From: Diphasiastrum complanatum
Taxonomy: Eukaryota > Streptophyta > Lycopodiopsida > Lycopodiales > Lycopodiaceae
NCBI GenBank assembly: GCA_029204225.1
Contig: CM055096.1
Span: 40,293,215 to 40,357,214, forward strand
DNA: 64,000 nt
Reading direction: 5' to 3'
Below are positions 14,150-26,567 of the stretch, piece after piece. Below the pieces are notes generated by a model, which saw nothing but the letters and a program-made list of their open reading frames with translations, made no database searches and was not told where the DNA came from. The position numbers and the translations under genes are program-made. Position 1 is the first letter of the stretch. Every line of letters begins with the position of its first letter.

Positions 14150-14960
14150 TTAGGGCTTGTAATATGGACTAATTTGCAATGTTTTGGGAGATGTTTGTTC
14201 CGGCTATGAGGCAACATAAAAACAAACCTGCAAGTATCAATTCCATGCGGAATGGAGGAGCAGAGGAGTTGCGGCCGAGCTACGGGTCCGGTGAAGTTGG
14301 GTTCAAAAAACTGCAATAGGGAAAAGTGGGTGTGAAAGGATAGTGCAGTTCTGAGAGCGCCCATCACCTCGGTCGGATGGTGAACGCAAGGTTCCCATTC
14401 TCATTACGCACCACTGGGACCAATTGTCATGTGAATTTGGCCTGTCCTAATAAAAAATGATAGTTGGGTCAGACCGACTGCTAATAGGGCTCCTAATATT
14501 GCGATGTTGCCATGGCAGGGTCATTTTGATGAAATGGGATTGGTTTTGGGAGCCGTGTGGTCCGCAACTCAAAAACAAACCTGCAAGTGCTAATCCCATG
14601 TAGAATGCAGCCATATATAGGTTGACGAAGTTGGTTCAAAAAATTGCAATAGGCAAAGTGGGTGCGAAAGGGTTGTGTAGTCTAGAAAGAAGTCTTGAAT
14701 GCTCGATCCGCGATGATGATCCTAGGTTTTCATTTCCGTTATGCATGAGTGAGACCAATTGGTATGTAATTCTAGTCTATTTTGTTAAGAAACAACAAGT
14801 GGATTGCATCTGATTATAATCAAGGCTTGTAATATGGGTTATTTTGTGACATTGTTGTGGTAGGGTCCATTTTGTCAAAATGGGATCATTTCTAGGAGCC
14901 ATTTATTTAGATCACTATGTAGTAATCTCGTGCAAAATTGATGCATTGCGACTGAGATAC
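14150..14960 (+). repeat. Degenerate ~335-bp tandem repeat, about 2.4 units
   Basis: Units start at about 14150, 14485 and 14821. Shared landmarks are TAGGGCT(T/C) at the start, CAAACCTGCAAGT, GTTCAAAAAACTGCAATAGG, and a GGGACCAATTG-like stretch near the end. The third unit breaks off about 14960. No protein is evident. Confidence 0.65.
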
Positions 14961-15179
14961 GAGTTGGCGAAGTCAGATTAAAAAAACAACACAAAAAAGC
15001 TCGTGAATAGGTGCTAGAAAAGCTTGCTTCAAAGCATGAAAAAGCTCGCTATGAAAAGCTCGCCAAAAAACATCCCCCCTTGCATACCTATGTTTAATGT
15101 ATTCCTCTCTGTCTTCAAGTGATATGAACTTGGGATAGGGACTTTTCTAATTCGAACATGCTTAAAAGCTTCTCTAATA

Positions 15180-16630
15180 AGTTGAAATATTGTTGCATAT
15201 GCTTATCTGCTAATACCTGCAAAATCACAGGCACGCTGAACTATAGTCTTATCTAAAATTTTCTGAATGTCCACCATAAAAAACTATGCAATTTTGCACT
15301 TTAAATTGGAACTCCTATTGTTCATCATGATACACTCAGTGGATTTGCCTATCAATATTGAGCCCAACGACATTCCAAGTGAAGCATTGTCCTTAATATA
15401 TATATGAGGAGCTACTAATGCAAATAGTTAGCAAAATAGTAGCTGAAATAAAACCATATGTCATTCATCAAGTTACAAAAATTAGAATATGCTTACTTGA
15501 ATGTACAAATCCTTCTATTTCGATAACCTCCTTTTAAAAGAGTTTGAATATCCTTGCACTTTTGTCGCTTTCGTTTCAAGTACTCCTAGCCTTCTTCTTA
15601 GCCACTTCCACATCCTCCAGTAATTGTAAGTTTTCAAATCGAATAGATTGTAAGATTGATTGCATTTGCTCTAGTTCTGATTTGATATTGAATGTTATCT
15701 TCTGTAATGATTCATTATTTCTTTTAAGTTATTCATTTTCCTCTAAAGTCTTTTGGACATGACAATATCTTTTTTGATAATAAGAGGATATGTGTATTAA
15801 CTCACATTCTAAAAAGTGATTCTTTTTCATAGAAAATTGATTTCCATAGTTTTGCAATCTCACACAATGTCCTAGTAATCCATTATGCCCATTGTATATC
15901 CATATTGTAGTTAGATGAGTTATTGAAGAGAATTTGGGATGAGTCAATGTGCTAGGATCTTGAAAATACAATGTTCCGTATGTCCACAAATCCAAGTTCT
16001 TTTTTCTTTCTTTCCTATAATGGGAATCAGAAAAAACAAGAAAGTAAATAGATGCATCAAAGTACTAAGAACAGATTTATAGAAAAAAATAAAATACTTA
16101 CCTTTTACTATATTATATACTCTGTACCATCAATCCATTGATTTTGCTTTTTTGCCTGATTCAAATTTGAAGATGGCGCTCATATTTTCATTCCAGTGGG
16201 AAGAAGGCGCTCATATTTGGAGATGGTGCTCATATTCTCATTCCAAGATGGCGTTCATATTTGGAGATGGCGCTCATATTCTCATTCTAGTGGAGGAAAT
16301 GCATAGTCATACATTTTGCTTTTTTCCCTGATTCAAATTTGGGGATGGTGCTCATATTTAAGATCCAATGAGAAGATTGCCCTCATCGTAACCAATGGGG
16401 GGGAATGTATAATCGAATTTAGACAAGTTAGACTATGATCAATTTAGAGTTCTTAACTATGACTGTAGACACTATGGTAAGATCATTGGGAGTTGGGGAG
16501 GCCTCGGGTGTGGTGGGGGCAAGCAAATAAACAATATTTTTTTTGTAATTTTGATTTTTTTCTTTATCCTACATGGCATTTCTTAAAGGGTCTTTTTGAT
16601 ATTGAGAACTCCTCTAATGACATAGACATG
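15180..16630 (-). pseudogene. Family X locus X2: decayed copy
   Basis: The best-kept part (15995-15729) reads NLDLWTYGTLYFQDPSTL, then NGHNGLLGHCVRLQNYGNQF, matching X1 (GTLYPKDPYSM, HGKNGFLGYC) and X3. Further down the minus strand are EVIEIEGFVHS (near 15500) and a broken version of the GACDFAG part (15400-15180) with several stops. The transposase-like half is absent. The shared upstream block is at 16567-16585 and repeated GCGCCATCT motifs at 16170-16350. Confidence 0.5.
16170..16350 (-). repeat. Short tandem repeats with GCGCCATCTCCA motif upstream of X2
   Basis: GATGGCGCTCATATT (or a close variant) occurs about five times at 25-60 base spacing. In the sense of X2 the motif reads GCGCCATCTCCA. 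Confidence 0.6.
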
Positions 16631-17029
16631 GAGATGCGCATAATTAAGAATGATTGTGGTGCCCGTGTCATCACTCGCATGATGCAAATTTGCAAGTGAT
16701 CATCTTCAACAAGGACATTTTTAAGTATTGGTGCAGACAAGATGACAAAGACAAGAATTATGTCATTGACCAGTCGTATAGAGAGTTTACAATCCCCTCC
16801 ACTGATATACAATGAAATGAAACTTAAAAATTTGCAAGTATTTCTAATAACAATTATAAACAAATGATTTTGCTTACCAACTTCATAAAATGTGGTGCAC
16901 AGGACTCTTGGAGTTCGATGGAGTCCATTTTTAGACAGAATGGAGCCAGTATACTTGTATATTTTTTCCTAAAAAAAAAATTGATTTTTGCTCTTTCGGA
17001 ACAACTCTCAAAAAACATTCTATTCTAAT

Positions 17030-17160
17030 CAATGTACTTCACGAGGGATATTCCAAGGTCCATCGATATACCCCTCGGAAATCACTCTTTTCTGATCAAG
17101 ACATTCCTCAAGGAATATTTTGAGGTCCCTCGATATATCCCTCGGAAACCACTCTCTTCA
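17030..17160. repeat. Two ~62-base degenerate units
   Basis: Each has GAGG(G/A)ATATT..., AAGGTCC or GAGGTCC, CTCGATATATCCCTCGGAAA and CACTCT. Confidence 0.5.
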
Positions 17161-18331
17161 AAACAATAAGGAAAGTATTATAGGGATGCCTCGGGGCTCT
17201 ATGCAATTATCGAGGTTCTATTATTGGGATGCACATCATCGGATATACCGGCATATAAGGACTCTTTTTTAAAAGTTTTGCTTCGTTAAAGCTTTGATAA
17301 TAGGGTCATAAATCTTCAAAAATATTGTAGTGATGGTGGTATGTGATTCAAGTTGCTCCTTGAAATAAAAGAATTTTTGAGGATAGAGATGTCATGGAGG
17401 ACATGGCACTGCCAACCAATGTGCTTGAACAAGATCATGATGATGAAGATGATACAATTTCAAAGGATATGTCTGGTTCACAACCCAATGATGATATTGA
17501 GCATGATGCATCATCATTGAATGATCGATGTCGCAAGACATAGCTCTTTGATCATTCTTGTTGTCACCATTGCCATTAGCTTGTGAAGATCAACTTATAA
17601 ATAATGAAGCTATAGGAGATATGTAGAATTAGAGATAGACTTGTTTGGTTTGGCAGATTTGTCGCATGATGATGCGACATATGATAATGAGGAATTAGCA
17701 AATGAATAAGTGAGACAGTACAATGTATTATAACTTATTGTAATATTAATCACATTGCTCACAGACGCAATTGTACTCTATTATTTGATTAGTCGACATC
17801 AAACAAAAAGTCAATGCATGTGAGTCCACAAATTCTGGTCATGATATTGTTATGATGAATAATCTTCTATTTTCACTTGTGTATATGGCACCTAATGTGG
17901 ATAGAAAATGAAATTGAATGTGTTGATAAACAACCATTTTCAAAAGTATCATCCATTTACATCTTGTAACATTTCGAGGTTCATACCGAGGTGCCTTTTT
18001 TATCAGTGTTGGTATTACCCTCGTTAGCAGAGTATTGTGGAATGTCTTTGGCCTCCTTATAACCCATGTAAATCTTGGTAATACCCTCAGTTAGTAGAGC
18101 GATTTCAATATTGTCTCCTTATAACCCTCCTTATAAGGCTTATTCCGAGGCCAACGGTGCTCAAGCTTTCCACGTCCCCCATGCCCCATTTTCGATTACT
18201 TTCAAAAAAATGCAAAAAAAAAGTGCATGAAATAATGCTTCTTGTTGTAGTGATTGCAATGATTGCTTGAGGATTGTATTGATCACAAAATGAGTTGATA
18301 ATTGCTAGAAAGTGTGATGATCTAATTTCAC

Positions 18332-18421
<90 letters not shown>
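18332..18421. repeat. Compound (GT)n(GA)n microsatellite
   Basis: About 40 bases of GT followed directly by about 48 of GA. Confidence 0.98.
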
Positions 18422-18422
<1 letters not shown>

Positions 18423-19073
18423 TTGAGTAGTTGTATGACAATCATATATAAGATCTCAATGTGTAAACTGTAATTCATGTTAGTCATGTTAAAGAAGTGC
18501 TTAGTCAATAAAAGTTTGGAAGGGTCCAATTGATGAGGACATCCTTTCCTTTACAAGAGGACTCTTTCTATAAAATTGCAAAAACTTCTATTACTAATTT
18601 TCTCAAAATAACTCCTATAGTTTTGTCCTCCAGCATGTAAGTCATAGGAGTTTCTTTCCTCTTGGATGAGGTCATGGGTTGAAGCTCTAACTTGCCTCAC
18701 AAATGAGGAGTGAGAGTAGAAAAAAATTCTATTATCTTCACTCTTATCATCATCGAAGTTTAGAGTTGCATACTTAAGATGGGTCTGCAATGAAGATGGC
18801 ATAAAGGAACGCTTCTTCCTAAATCAGCAGCGCTAGCACTTGAACAAAAAGGCTGCACTCTCATACCAGTCTACCGTGTACCACTGATCACTCAAGTCTC
18901 AGACGACTCACAAGTTACAACTTTATGCTGCATCAATCACGATCACAAAAGGCGCTGTCAAATCTGACCGGAAAAAGCGCAAGCCTGAAAATTTGGGGTC
19001 GTATGTTCGTAACTTCCTACGATAAAGGATAGATTATGTACAGGCAAGGAATCTTTTACTGCTACAATGATGG

Positions 19074-19350
19074 TCGTTCAAAGCATGTAGAGTATGATTT
19101 ATGAAAAAAGTAAGAGAAGAAATCAGTGTATAATATGAGTTCATTCAAAGCATTTAGAGTATGATTTATAACTTAGAAGCAAGCAAGAGAAGAAATAAGT
19201 GTATAATATTGTCAATAGCTGTAGACAGGGTTTATAGTTTGTACTTCACTGGCTCTTCTCTGCAAGCAATAGAAGAAACCACTGTAGTCTTTTGTCTATA
19301 GTTATAGACAAGATTTGTACTTCGCTTGCTCTTTTCTGTCAGCAAGTAAA
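19074..19350. repeat. Two adjacent local duplications
   Basis: A ~68-base unit (CAAAGCAT(G/T)TAGAGTATGA to AAGTGTATAATAT) occurs twice at 19074-19210. A second ~90-base unit (GTC(A/T)ATAG...GTAGACA, GTACTTC, GCTCTT) is repeated twice at 19212-19350. Confidence 0.6.
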
Positions 19351-19801
19351 GAAATCACTATATTATTTAATTACAGATTTCTGTGACCCCGGCAGTGGGA
19401 CACAGTAGCGTTTCGCTTTCAATATGCTTTGGTCTTTGTTCAGGGCCCAGGCATGCACATTATGTACTACTAGTCCTTCTAAGATTTGGGCTTTCAATCC
19501 GAGAGGAAAGAGCGGGCACGGGAGACTCGGGAATCGGGAGAGAGGTGGTTGGATTGCTTGATGCCTTCGTCAGAATTCAAGTGATGCCCGCTTGGGTGTA
19601 TAGCGGTGCGCGGATATGCTTCAAACTTGTGAGTTGTGGATCTGTGTGATGTTGTAGTAAAAAAGGGCTGGCATCAAGAGGAAGGCTGATGCCAGAAGAT
19701 TATAATTACCTGGCCTTAATGGCTTCATCTGACATCATCCCCTTTTTACTTCCGCTTGATATCCCCGAATAACATGCTTTATTGTTCAACGTGGCTTACA
19801 T

Positions 19802-19808
19802 TATATAA
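19802..19808 (+). promoter_or_regulatory. Possible TATA box for the neprosin gene
   Basis: TATATAA about 410 bases upstream of the first Met, in a somewhat GC-richer stretch (19380-19920). The distance implies a long 5' leader. Weak support because the genome is AT-rich. Confidence 0.25.
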
Positions 19809-20218
19809 GCAGCGCTAACTCCGCCAGCTTGATGTAACTAGATTAATGGCTGCAGCGTGAAGACCACCGACCAGCTCCGGGTGAATTGGGCTGTGGGCGT
19901 TGGGCTTTTGGTTGTTCCTATACAGGGAAATAATAGCACTGGAGGATACTTGAATGTTGATCAAGGCCCGCAAAGATGAAATGGAAAAAAGCTTTACTAC
20001 TCACGCACAAGGTAATCATGTCTCTGGCGAAGAAGAAACTTGCAGCAGGCAGAGGCTAGTGCGAGGCGCTACTGAAAGACAAGTGTGATTACGATACCGT
20101 TAAATATGGATAATTTTATGATCACCATCTTGTTCGGGCTAGAGAGTTCTCTAACAAATTTGACAATAAAAGGCGCTGGAATACTGTAGATAAAGTACAA
20201 ATTGTAGAGATGTAACGG

Positions 20219-22970
20219 ATGCATACTTTCTATTGCGAGACGGCCATTATGACATGCCAGAAGTGGAGGAATAACATTCTAGGCTATGGTCTCTGGGTGT
20301 GTTTCGTCCTCGATCTTGTCTCCCTGACTATTTTGGCGCTGTGCAATGAAGTGAGCAGCGAAATTTTCACAGCAAAGCATCAGGAAGGGAGGTCTTTCTT
20401 GGGAAGCGGACTAAATGTGACCGGCACACAAAAGCTCCTGTTGAGTTTAAACAAAGCTGCAGTCAAGAGCATTCAGGTGCTTCTATATGCTTAAATTGCA
20501 TGACTCCATATGAGAGTTAAGCTGCCCGTATGAACTCCTCGAAATTATTTCCAATGAAGAGCACATCCGCATAATAGACATGCAAGAACTTAATGTCTAG
20601 ATGCTGTCATTATTGCTTATCTAAGCAGACTGTTCACCAAAATTTACATTTTCTAGGTATTATCCTGCTGTGTTTCCGATTTGAGATACTTGCAGAGTCC
20701 GGACGGAGATATAATCGACTGTGTCCTGCTTCATCATCAGCTGGCTTTCGATCACCCCAAGCTGGCAGATCACAAGCTCCAGGTAGTAGCACCAAACTAT
20801 GGTCAGAGACCTTAGAAAACTGATTAGCAATTATGAATACGTCAACAAGAAACACATACTGCTATGGTACAAATAATCAATAAATGTCACATCTTCAGCA
20901 AAATTACCACAATCTACAAGACAGAGAACTTCTAAGTTCTTAATGGAAATGAAATTTCTAACCACTTGGCTACTTAAAAAGTCTGGATAGTCTCTTTAAT
21001 TTGTTCGCGATCGCTTAGGTGACACGGCTGGGAAGTTGGAAGTTGTTGGCTCCTTTGGAAAGTATATGTAGTTCAGCACTTACTGCAGCAGATCCAATGA
21101 TGGCTTTATTCTGCTTATAGTATCAATTTCCGAAGTTGCATAAATTTGTTAACAAGTTGGTAACGTTGTGCGTTGTTTTGTGTTTGAGAGATGCAGGAAG
21201 CACCATCCTCGTGGCCCCGCGGGATCGTAGCTGAATCAAACTCATCCCAATCTTCTGACGAAGAGCTGCAGCTGTGGCACCGGATGGGTCGCTGTCCAAC
21301 AGGAACAATTCCGGTGCGTCGAACAAAGGCGGAAGATATCTTGCGCGCTGTCGCTGCGAAGAAGAGTTTCGGGCGCAAGACGAACGAGCCATTGATTCCA
21401 TCCAGTCCCCCAGGAGCTCCACAAGATTCAAGTTCTTATGGCCATGAAGTAAGGCTAATTAGTAAGCTTCAATCTACATTCTTGCAGCTCTGATTTACTG
21501 TTGCTTTCCTCAAAGTTTCTCATAAGATACGCTAATCCATGCGCGCACAAGAAACTTTTGATCACTTCCTATATAGGAAAAATAAAGGATTCTCCTTAGA
21601 ATTTTCTATACAACAATGAACATAACTAGGGAAAGTGCCAACTAGGAAACTTCCTAGTTTCTACATCTAGAACTAATCGTCTATGAAAGGCTAGGGTCTC
21701 AGATATTTGAAGAATAGCTCTGATCTATTAAGTTCTATAGCTTAAGACTTCAAAGCAATTGTTGTCACTGCTAATGTACTGAAGGCTTGGGTTTACAGCA
21801 TGCTATTGCATATGTTAGAGGGCATCAATTCCATGGTGCACAGGCTTCGATTAATGTGTGGAGGCCGAGAATTCAAGTATCCCATGAGTTCAGTCTCTCG
21901 CAAATGTGGCTGCTATCAGGATCATTTGTACGCCTCAACAGCATCGAAGCTGGCTGGCAAGTATGAATGCTCACAATCAGTATAAGCGATGGCAATATGT
22001 ACACTGTACAATTTCCGAAAGGGATTTTAATTGCTAGAATTTTCTCTCGCTAGTTTATTTACGGTGCTCAACTCTCCTGCAGGTGAGCCCAGAACTTTAT
22101 GGAGATATTAATCCACGCTTCTTCACATACTGGACAGTGAGTATTATCGAACTGCTTGCTTTATTTTATGGTTTATGGATATTGTTTCTTCAGTGAAGTT
22201 GGAGACCAGTACAGCTAGAAAAGATGTCAATCTTAAACTGATCAGCGCTAGCTGGAACGTGTCCTCAGAGCGACGGCTACCAGTCCACGGGATGTTACAA
22301 TCTTCTGTGTTCAGGTTTTATTCAAGTAGGACACGGCATAGCCCTCGGCGCTTCAATCTCTCCTGTTTCTTCCTTCAGTGGCGCACAGTATGATATAAAT
22401 ATCCTCATCTGGAAAGTAAGTGCTAAGTAGGTTTCCAAACTCTCTATTCTCATAGCTCAAAGCAGCATTTCACGGCAGAATCAAAAGCTTAAAGCTCATA
22501 TATTGCTCATGTCTTGGCTCAAGCATCGTATTTTCTTGCTCAGAGCTAATATTTCGTTGATAGAGATAACTGTCTCTTTTGTTGTTACGCAGGATCCACG
22601 AACTGGAAACTGGTGGATGGCATACGGGCAGAACTCCGTGGTGGGCTACTGGCCAGCGGAGCTGTTCCCGCACTTGCGAAGCTATGCAACTATGATAGAA
22701 TGGGGTGGTGAGGTGGTGAATACTCGCCCTGGCGGTAAGCATACTGCCACTCAAATGGGAAGTGGGCACTTTCCAGAACAAGGATTTTCACAAGCCAGCT
22801 ACATTCGAAACATCGGACTGGTAGACAGCAGGAACCAGCTTCAGCTCCCCAGTTATCTGCACACCCTTGCACAGCGCCCCAGGTGCTATGACATCAAAAG
22901 CTCATACAATAAAAACTGGGGACTCCACGTTTACTATGGAGGTCCTGGACAAAATCCTGGATGTAGATAG
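20219..22970 (+). CDS. Neprosin-domain (DUF239) secreted peptidase, seven exons, intact
   Basis: Seven exons join in one frame with GT..AG introns: 20219-20476, 20696-20782, 21197-21448, 21799-21960, 22083-22136, 22269-22415, 22593-22970 (stop TAG). Each exon is a whole number of codons. The product is about 445 aa, usual for the family. A hydrophobic segment near residues 20-42 looks like a signal peptide or anchor; the Met at 20249 is an equally good start. The neprosin activation region holds LNKAAVKSIQ then SPDGDIIDCV across the exon 1/2 joint, and WHRMGRCPTGTIPVRR at about 142-157. The C-terminal domain has IEAGWQVSP (Glu249), TGCYNLLCSGF, and IEWGGEVVN (Glu356/Glu360), ending in YYGGPGQNPGC. 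Neprosins are glutamic, proline-cleaving endopeptidases; Glu249 and a Glu in the WGGEV stretch match the family's catalytic pair as I recall it. No frameshift or stop is seen, so it is probably functional. Substrate unknown. Confidence 0.93.
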
Positions 22971-23419
22971 AAAAAGAGTATTTGTGCGCATTCATTGAAT
23001 TTTTTGGCCGAATGATTCATTTTGAGCCGCTGCATCGATCTGTAGCTTGAACCTGAACAGTATTGGGAGAAACCAATGCTGCTAGGATCACATAGAGATA
23101 AAAGAATAGACCGCAATAGACAACTATGTCGAAGCTGCAATGTAGAGAGAGAAAACATCAGCAATAATTCTGTGTAACAAAGCAGCTAGAAAACAACAGT
23201 TTGTAAAAGATTGAACACGTTCTATGTAATGATCTCTAGTAGTTTAACTAGACAAGAGGATCCTAACTAGTCATCTTGTACTGGTCGTCTACTATACTTG
23301 ATTTATCCTTTAAATCTGTTCACTATTATGCTAATCTGGTGCTACTCCACAGCACTGGTCTTCCCTAGTGTTGTGTTCATTCAGATACTCTTTGAATTTC
23401 AGTTCCACTAACATTCTCT

Positions 23420-23680
23420 GACGCGTGTCAGCCGCACAGTGCCCGCCAAAATTTTCCGGTGCCTGAATTTTGCGGGCGGCGCCAGCACTGCCGAGCGGGC
23501 AGGCGGGTGCCGGCGGCGCCGGGCGGGCAGGCCCGGGCAGCAGAGCTGGCGCCGGGGGAGACGGGCAGCGGGAGGCGCCGGGTGGCGCTGGCGCCGAGGC
23601 GGCCGGGCATGGGGGTGGCAACGGGGCTGCGGGCAAGTGGCGCCGGGGCGGTGGGCAAGGGCAGCCTCACACACACACAC
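23420..23680. other. GC-rich island downstream of neprosin
   Basis: About 260 bases dominated by GGCGCC, CGGGC and GGGCAG, in otherwise AT-rich DNA. It ends in a CA run and is followed at 23796 by 17 A. Frames on both strands are low-complexity Pro/Ala or Gly/Arg translations, so it is probably not coding. Confidence 0.8.
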
Positions 23681-23689
23681 ACATGCCAA

Positions 23690-26560
23690 ATCCTGAGGAG
23701 TTTGTGTATATATGCACTCCCCAAAATTTGATAGGAATGCTTATGGGACAAAGATTGGCTGCCTGGACACGTGGCGTCCGGGCAGCTTGTTTTCAAAAAA
23801 AAAAAAAAAAAACTCGTGGTCAAGAGGGCACCGGGGCCAAAGGGCCACCGTGCTCGCAAGATGAGAGCCTCCCCAGCCCCATTCTCAAAGTACATGGTAA
23901 AAAATTGCCCAAATTGCTCAACCATACATCTCGGGGGGCCTGGATAGGTTTCTCCCTAGCCCAAGGCCAAAGTTTGGCCATGTTTTGAAAGATGCTCGGT
24001 TGTGCAATTTAGGTGCTCGATTCAATGATTGATGTGTGGATCCAAGCGCATAAAAGAAGAATCCTTAGGAGTGCGAATAAAGATTCAAAGACCTTTGTTG
24101 GTGGACAATTTTTCTCTGGATCGTAATTTAGACCTAAACCATAAAGATTGCCCTAGTTCGGATTGTTCTATCTAACATTGTTGGATCATCACTATTTTTA
24201 TGCTGAGAATGAACTATACACAGCTCATTCTCAACGCACAAATGAAATCTCAATTATATTGGACGAACATGCTTCTCATTTTCATCGATTTTTTCCCACC
24301 TCACTTGACATGCTTCATGCTCCTTTCTCTCCGACACCTATGGGTCCTACTGTTCATGCGACCTTCACATGTGAAATTCAAGAAACTTTTTTGGGTGGGA
24401 AACTTGAGCGACCCTACCTTAGTCTTTTTAAAATCACTCACTATAGCCTCACATTATGCTTAAAGACTAATGCTTTCCATTTGCTTAGGGACCTCCACCC
24501 AATCCTCGTTTGTATGCTTAACTGACATCCCATAGATTCTCCCTACAATGTCATTGACTTTGGATTTTTTCCATTAATAACCACCCATGTCTATCAAAGG
24601 ACACAAAACATACGTGCATGATCAAGTCTGATGATCACTCATGATATTGAGAATCAAGTTTACCTTCTTAAGGTCATATGATTAGCGATCAATGACAATT
24701 AGAAGATGATGGTTTGAAGATCCTTTTCAGATTGATAGGTTTTTTTTTTTCATATTTTCAACTGTTATGATTTCAATTTCATCTTCTAACTACTTCAGGT
24801 GGCGACCTATTGTAGGTTCTTCTAGCTCATCGGGAGAAGGTGGTCGGATTATACAAAACACATTGATGTTGCCTATGAATGACAGCTGCAATTGTTTGCT
24901 TGTTAGCTGGGCTACTTGGGCCATATCGCCCAATTAATCAGGTTTATATTCTTGAACATAGCTTTGCGCTTTGCATGACTAAGAATAGCTAGCAGTCGAT
25001 CACCTATTGGGTCGAAGAACTTGGTTCTTGGATAGATCTAGTTCTAACTAAGAAGAATATGATAGTTAGCAAGGAAAATTCTGAAAATAAATTCAAATAA
25101 AATAAAATTATTAAAAAAGAGGTCATGATACATAAAAGTGGTAAGCTGGTATTTGCCTGAAATGACCTAATTTCCAACTCCAAGGAAGATTATGATGAAC
25201 GAGTTGGATTCATTGTTTGGGAAAGGAAGCATCCGATGAGTGTCGCGTTGAGCAGTGGAGCATGCTGGAACCTTGCAAGCCTAGAGTCTGTACATCGGTG
25301 TGAGATATAGCAAAACGATGGAATTAATGTGGTGTGCAGCAGCAGAAGTGGCGGATGGTAATGGATCTGAAGCACGATAGTTACCAGCAAACATTCAAGA
25401 CAAAATCAATTCACAATCAGCAATCGAACAATCACAATGTAGACACAAATCTTGCACCTTGACAATTATCAAAAATGTGAGTACAAGAACTTGAAGGTGA
25501 GCGCGAACAGTGTTCGCAAAACCAGGCTTCAGTTGAAAAATTGTTGATAGCTCAAAAACAGAACACACTAATTGATTCTACAAAACCTACTTAATCACTT
25601 ATCCTCATTACAGAATAATGCCTAAACCATTGTTACAAAAAGATGTCTGTCAAGGCGTTGACTCCATCATTGATGATTGGAAGTCAGTTGATCAGTGCAT
25701 TGGAATCCTAAGTTAAACTTCTTACAGTTCCACAGAAGGCCGCCATTATTTAACGGTCAGTGGATTGGATTTATACAAGGGTCAAAAGTTTACACTGGGT
25801 CGAAAATCTACATAGGGTCGGAAAAATTAGAATAGATCTAAACTGAACAGGTTCGAAGGTGCAAGAACACATTTCGATGGGATTGACAATGGGTTAGAAA
25901 ATAGGCTTGGGTCGAAAAAATTTGATTCTGAATTTTTGGATCCTTTGCTAAATTTTTGAGCCTTCATATTTTGTGTGGGTTTTTTAGAATAAGTATAAAC
26001 AGGTTTCAGGATGCTCATTACCTAATGGAATTGGGCTTGAGCATGAATTCCAACATGAGAGTCTAAGAGAGATGGAGGCTCAGCTTGGCCCTGGAGTGCC
26101 TGCATTGGTAATGTATGTTTAAAGCCCCATTGTTTAAACACGCGCAAATTTATAGCTTCAAGTTGAAACGTTGAAACCCAAGAGAAAGATCACTCTTTGC
26201 AATATTGCTTCAAAGTTCAAACGTTTATTTCAAACTCATTCTTAAAGATATCTGTATTATGTCGCATAAAAGTTATTATTAGATGTTTAGAGGTAGCATC
26301 AAGAAGATTAACACGAGAGAAGTAAGTTGTAACAAAGTTGAAAGACATTGTGACGGGATTATACGAACGTTATAGAATCCAAATTCCAAATTACAACACA
26401 CAACAGTTAGAACTTAAAAAGGTTACAAGCTACAGCGATCATCGCGAAGGTCCCATGCTATTGCGTCTAACTATATTATATAGACAATGCATGCCTTGGA
26501 GTCTGAACTTACCAACATTCCAATGGCTAACTTCATGAGATAAAATATGGGCCCAAAGAG
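23690..26560. other. No gene found
   Basis: AT-rich; the 120-codon frame at 24163-24525 has no motif I recognise and may be a decayed repeat. Confidence 0.4.
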
Positions 26561-26567
26561 GGCCCTA

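Larger units (their letters stand above)
16640..19070. other. No gene found
   Basis: Contains the 62-base units, dispersed CCTTATAACCC words (18050-18140) and the GT/GA microsatellite. The 18802-18551 minus frame (83 codons) has no recognised motif. Confidence 0.45.

Noticed and set aside
21115-21431. Minus-strand ORFs of 87 and 102 codons
   Set aside because: They are antisense shadows of neprosin exon 3.
23331-23988. Long ORFs on both strands rich in Pro, Ala, Gly and Arg
   Set aside because: They come from the GC-rich island, where stop codons are rare in every frame; no domain or motif supports coding.
24163-24525. 120-codon ORF
   Set aside because: Overlapping open frames in the same DNA and no recognisable domain.
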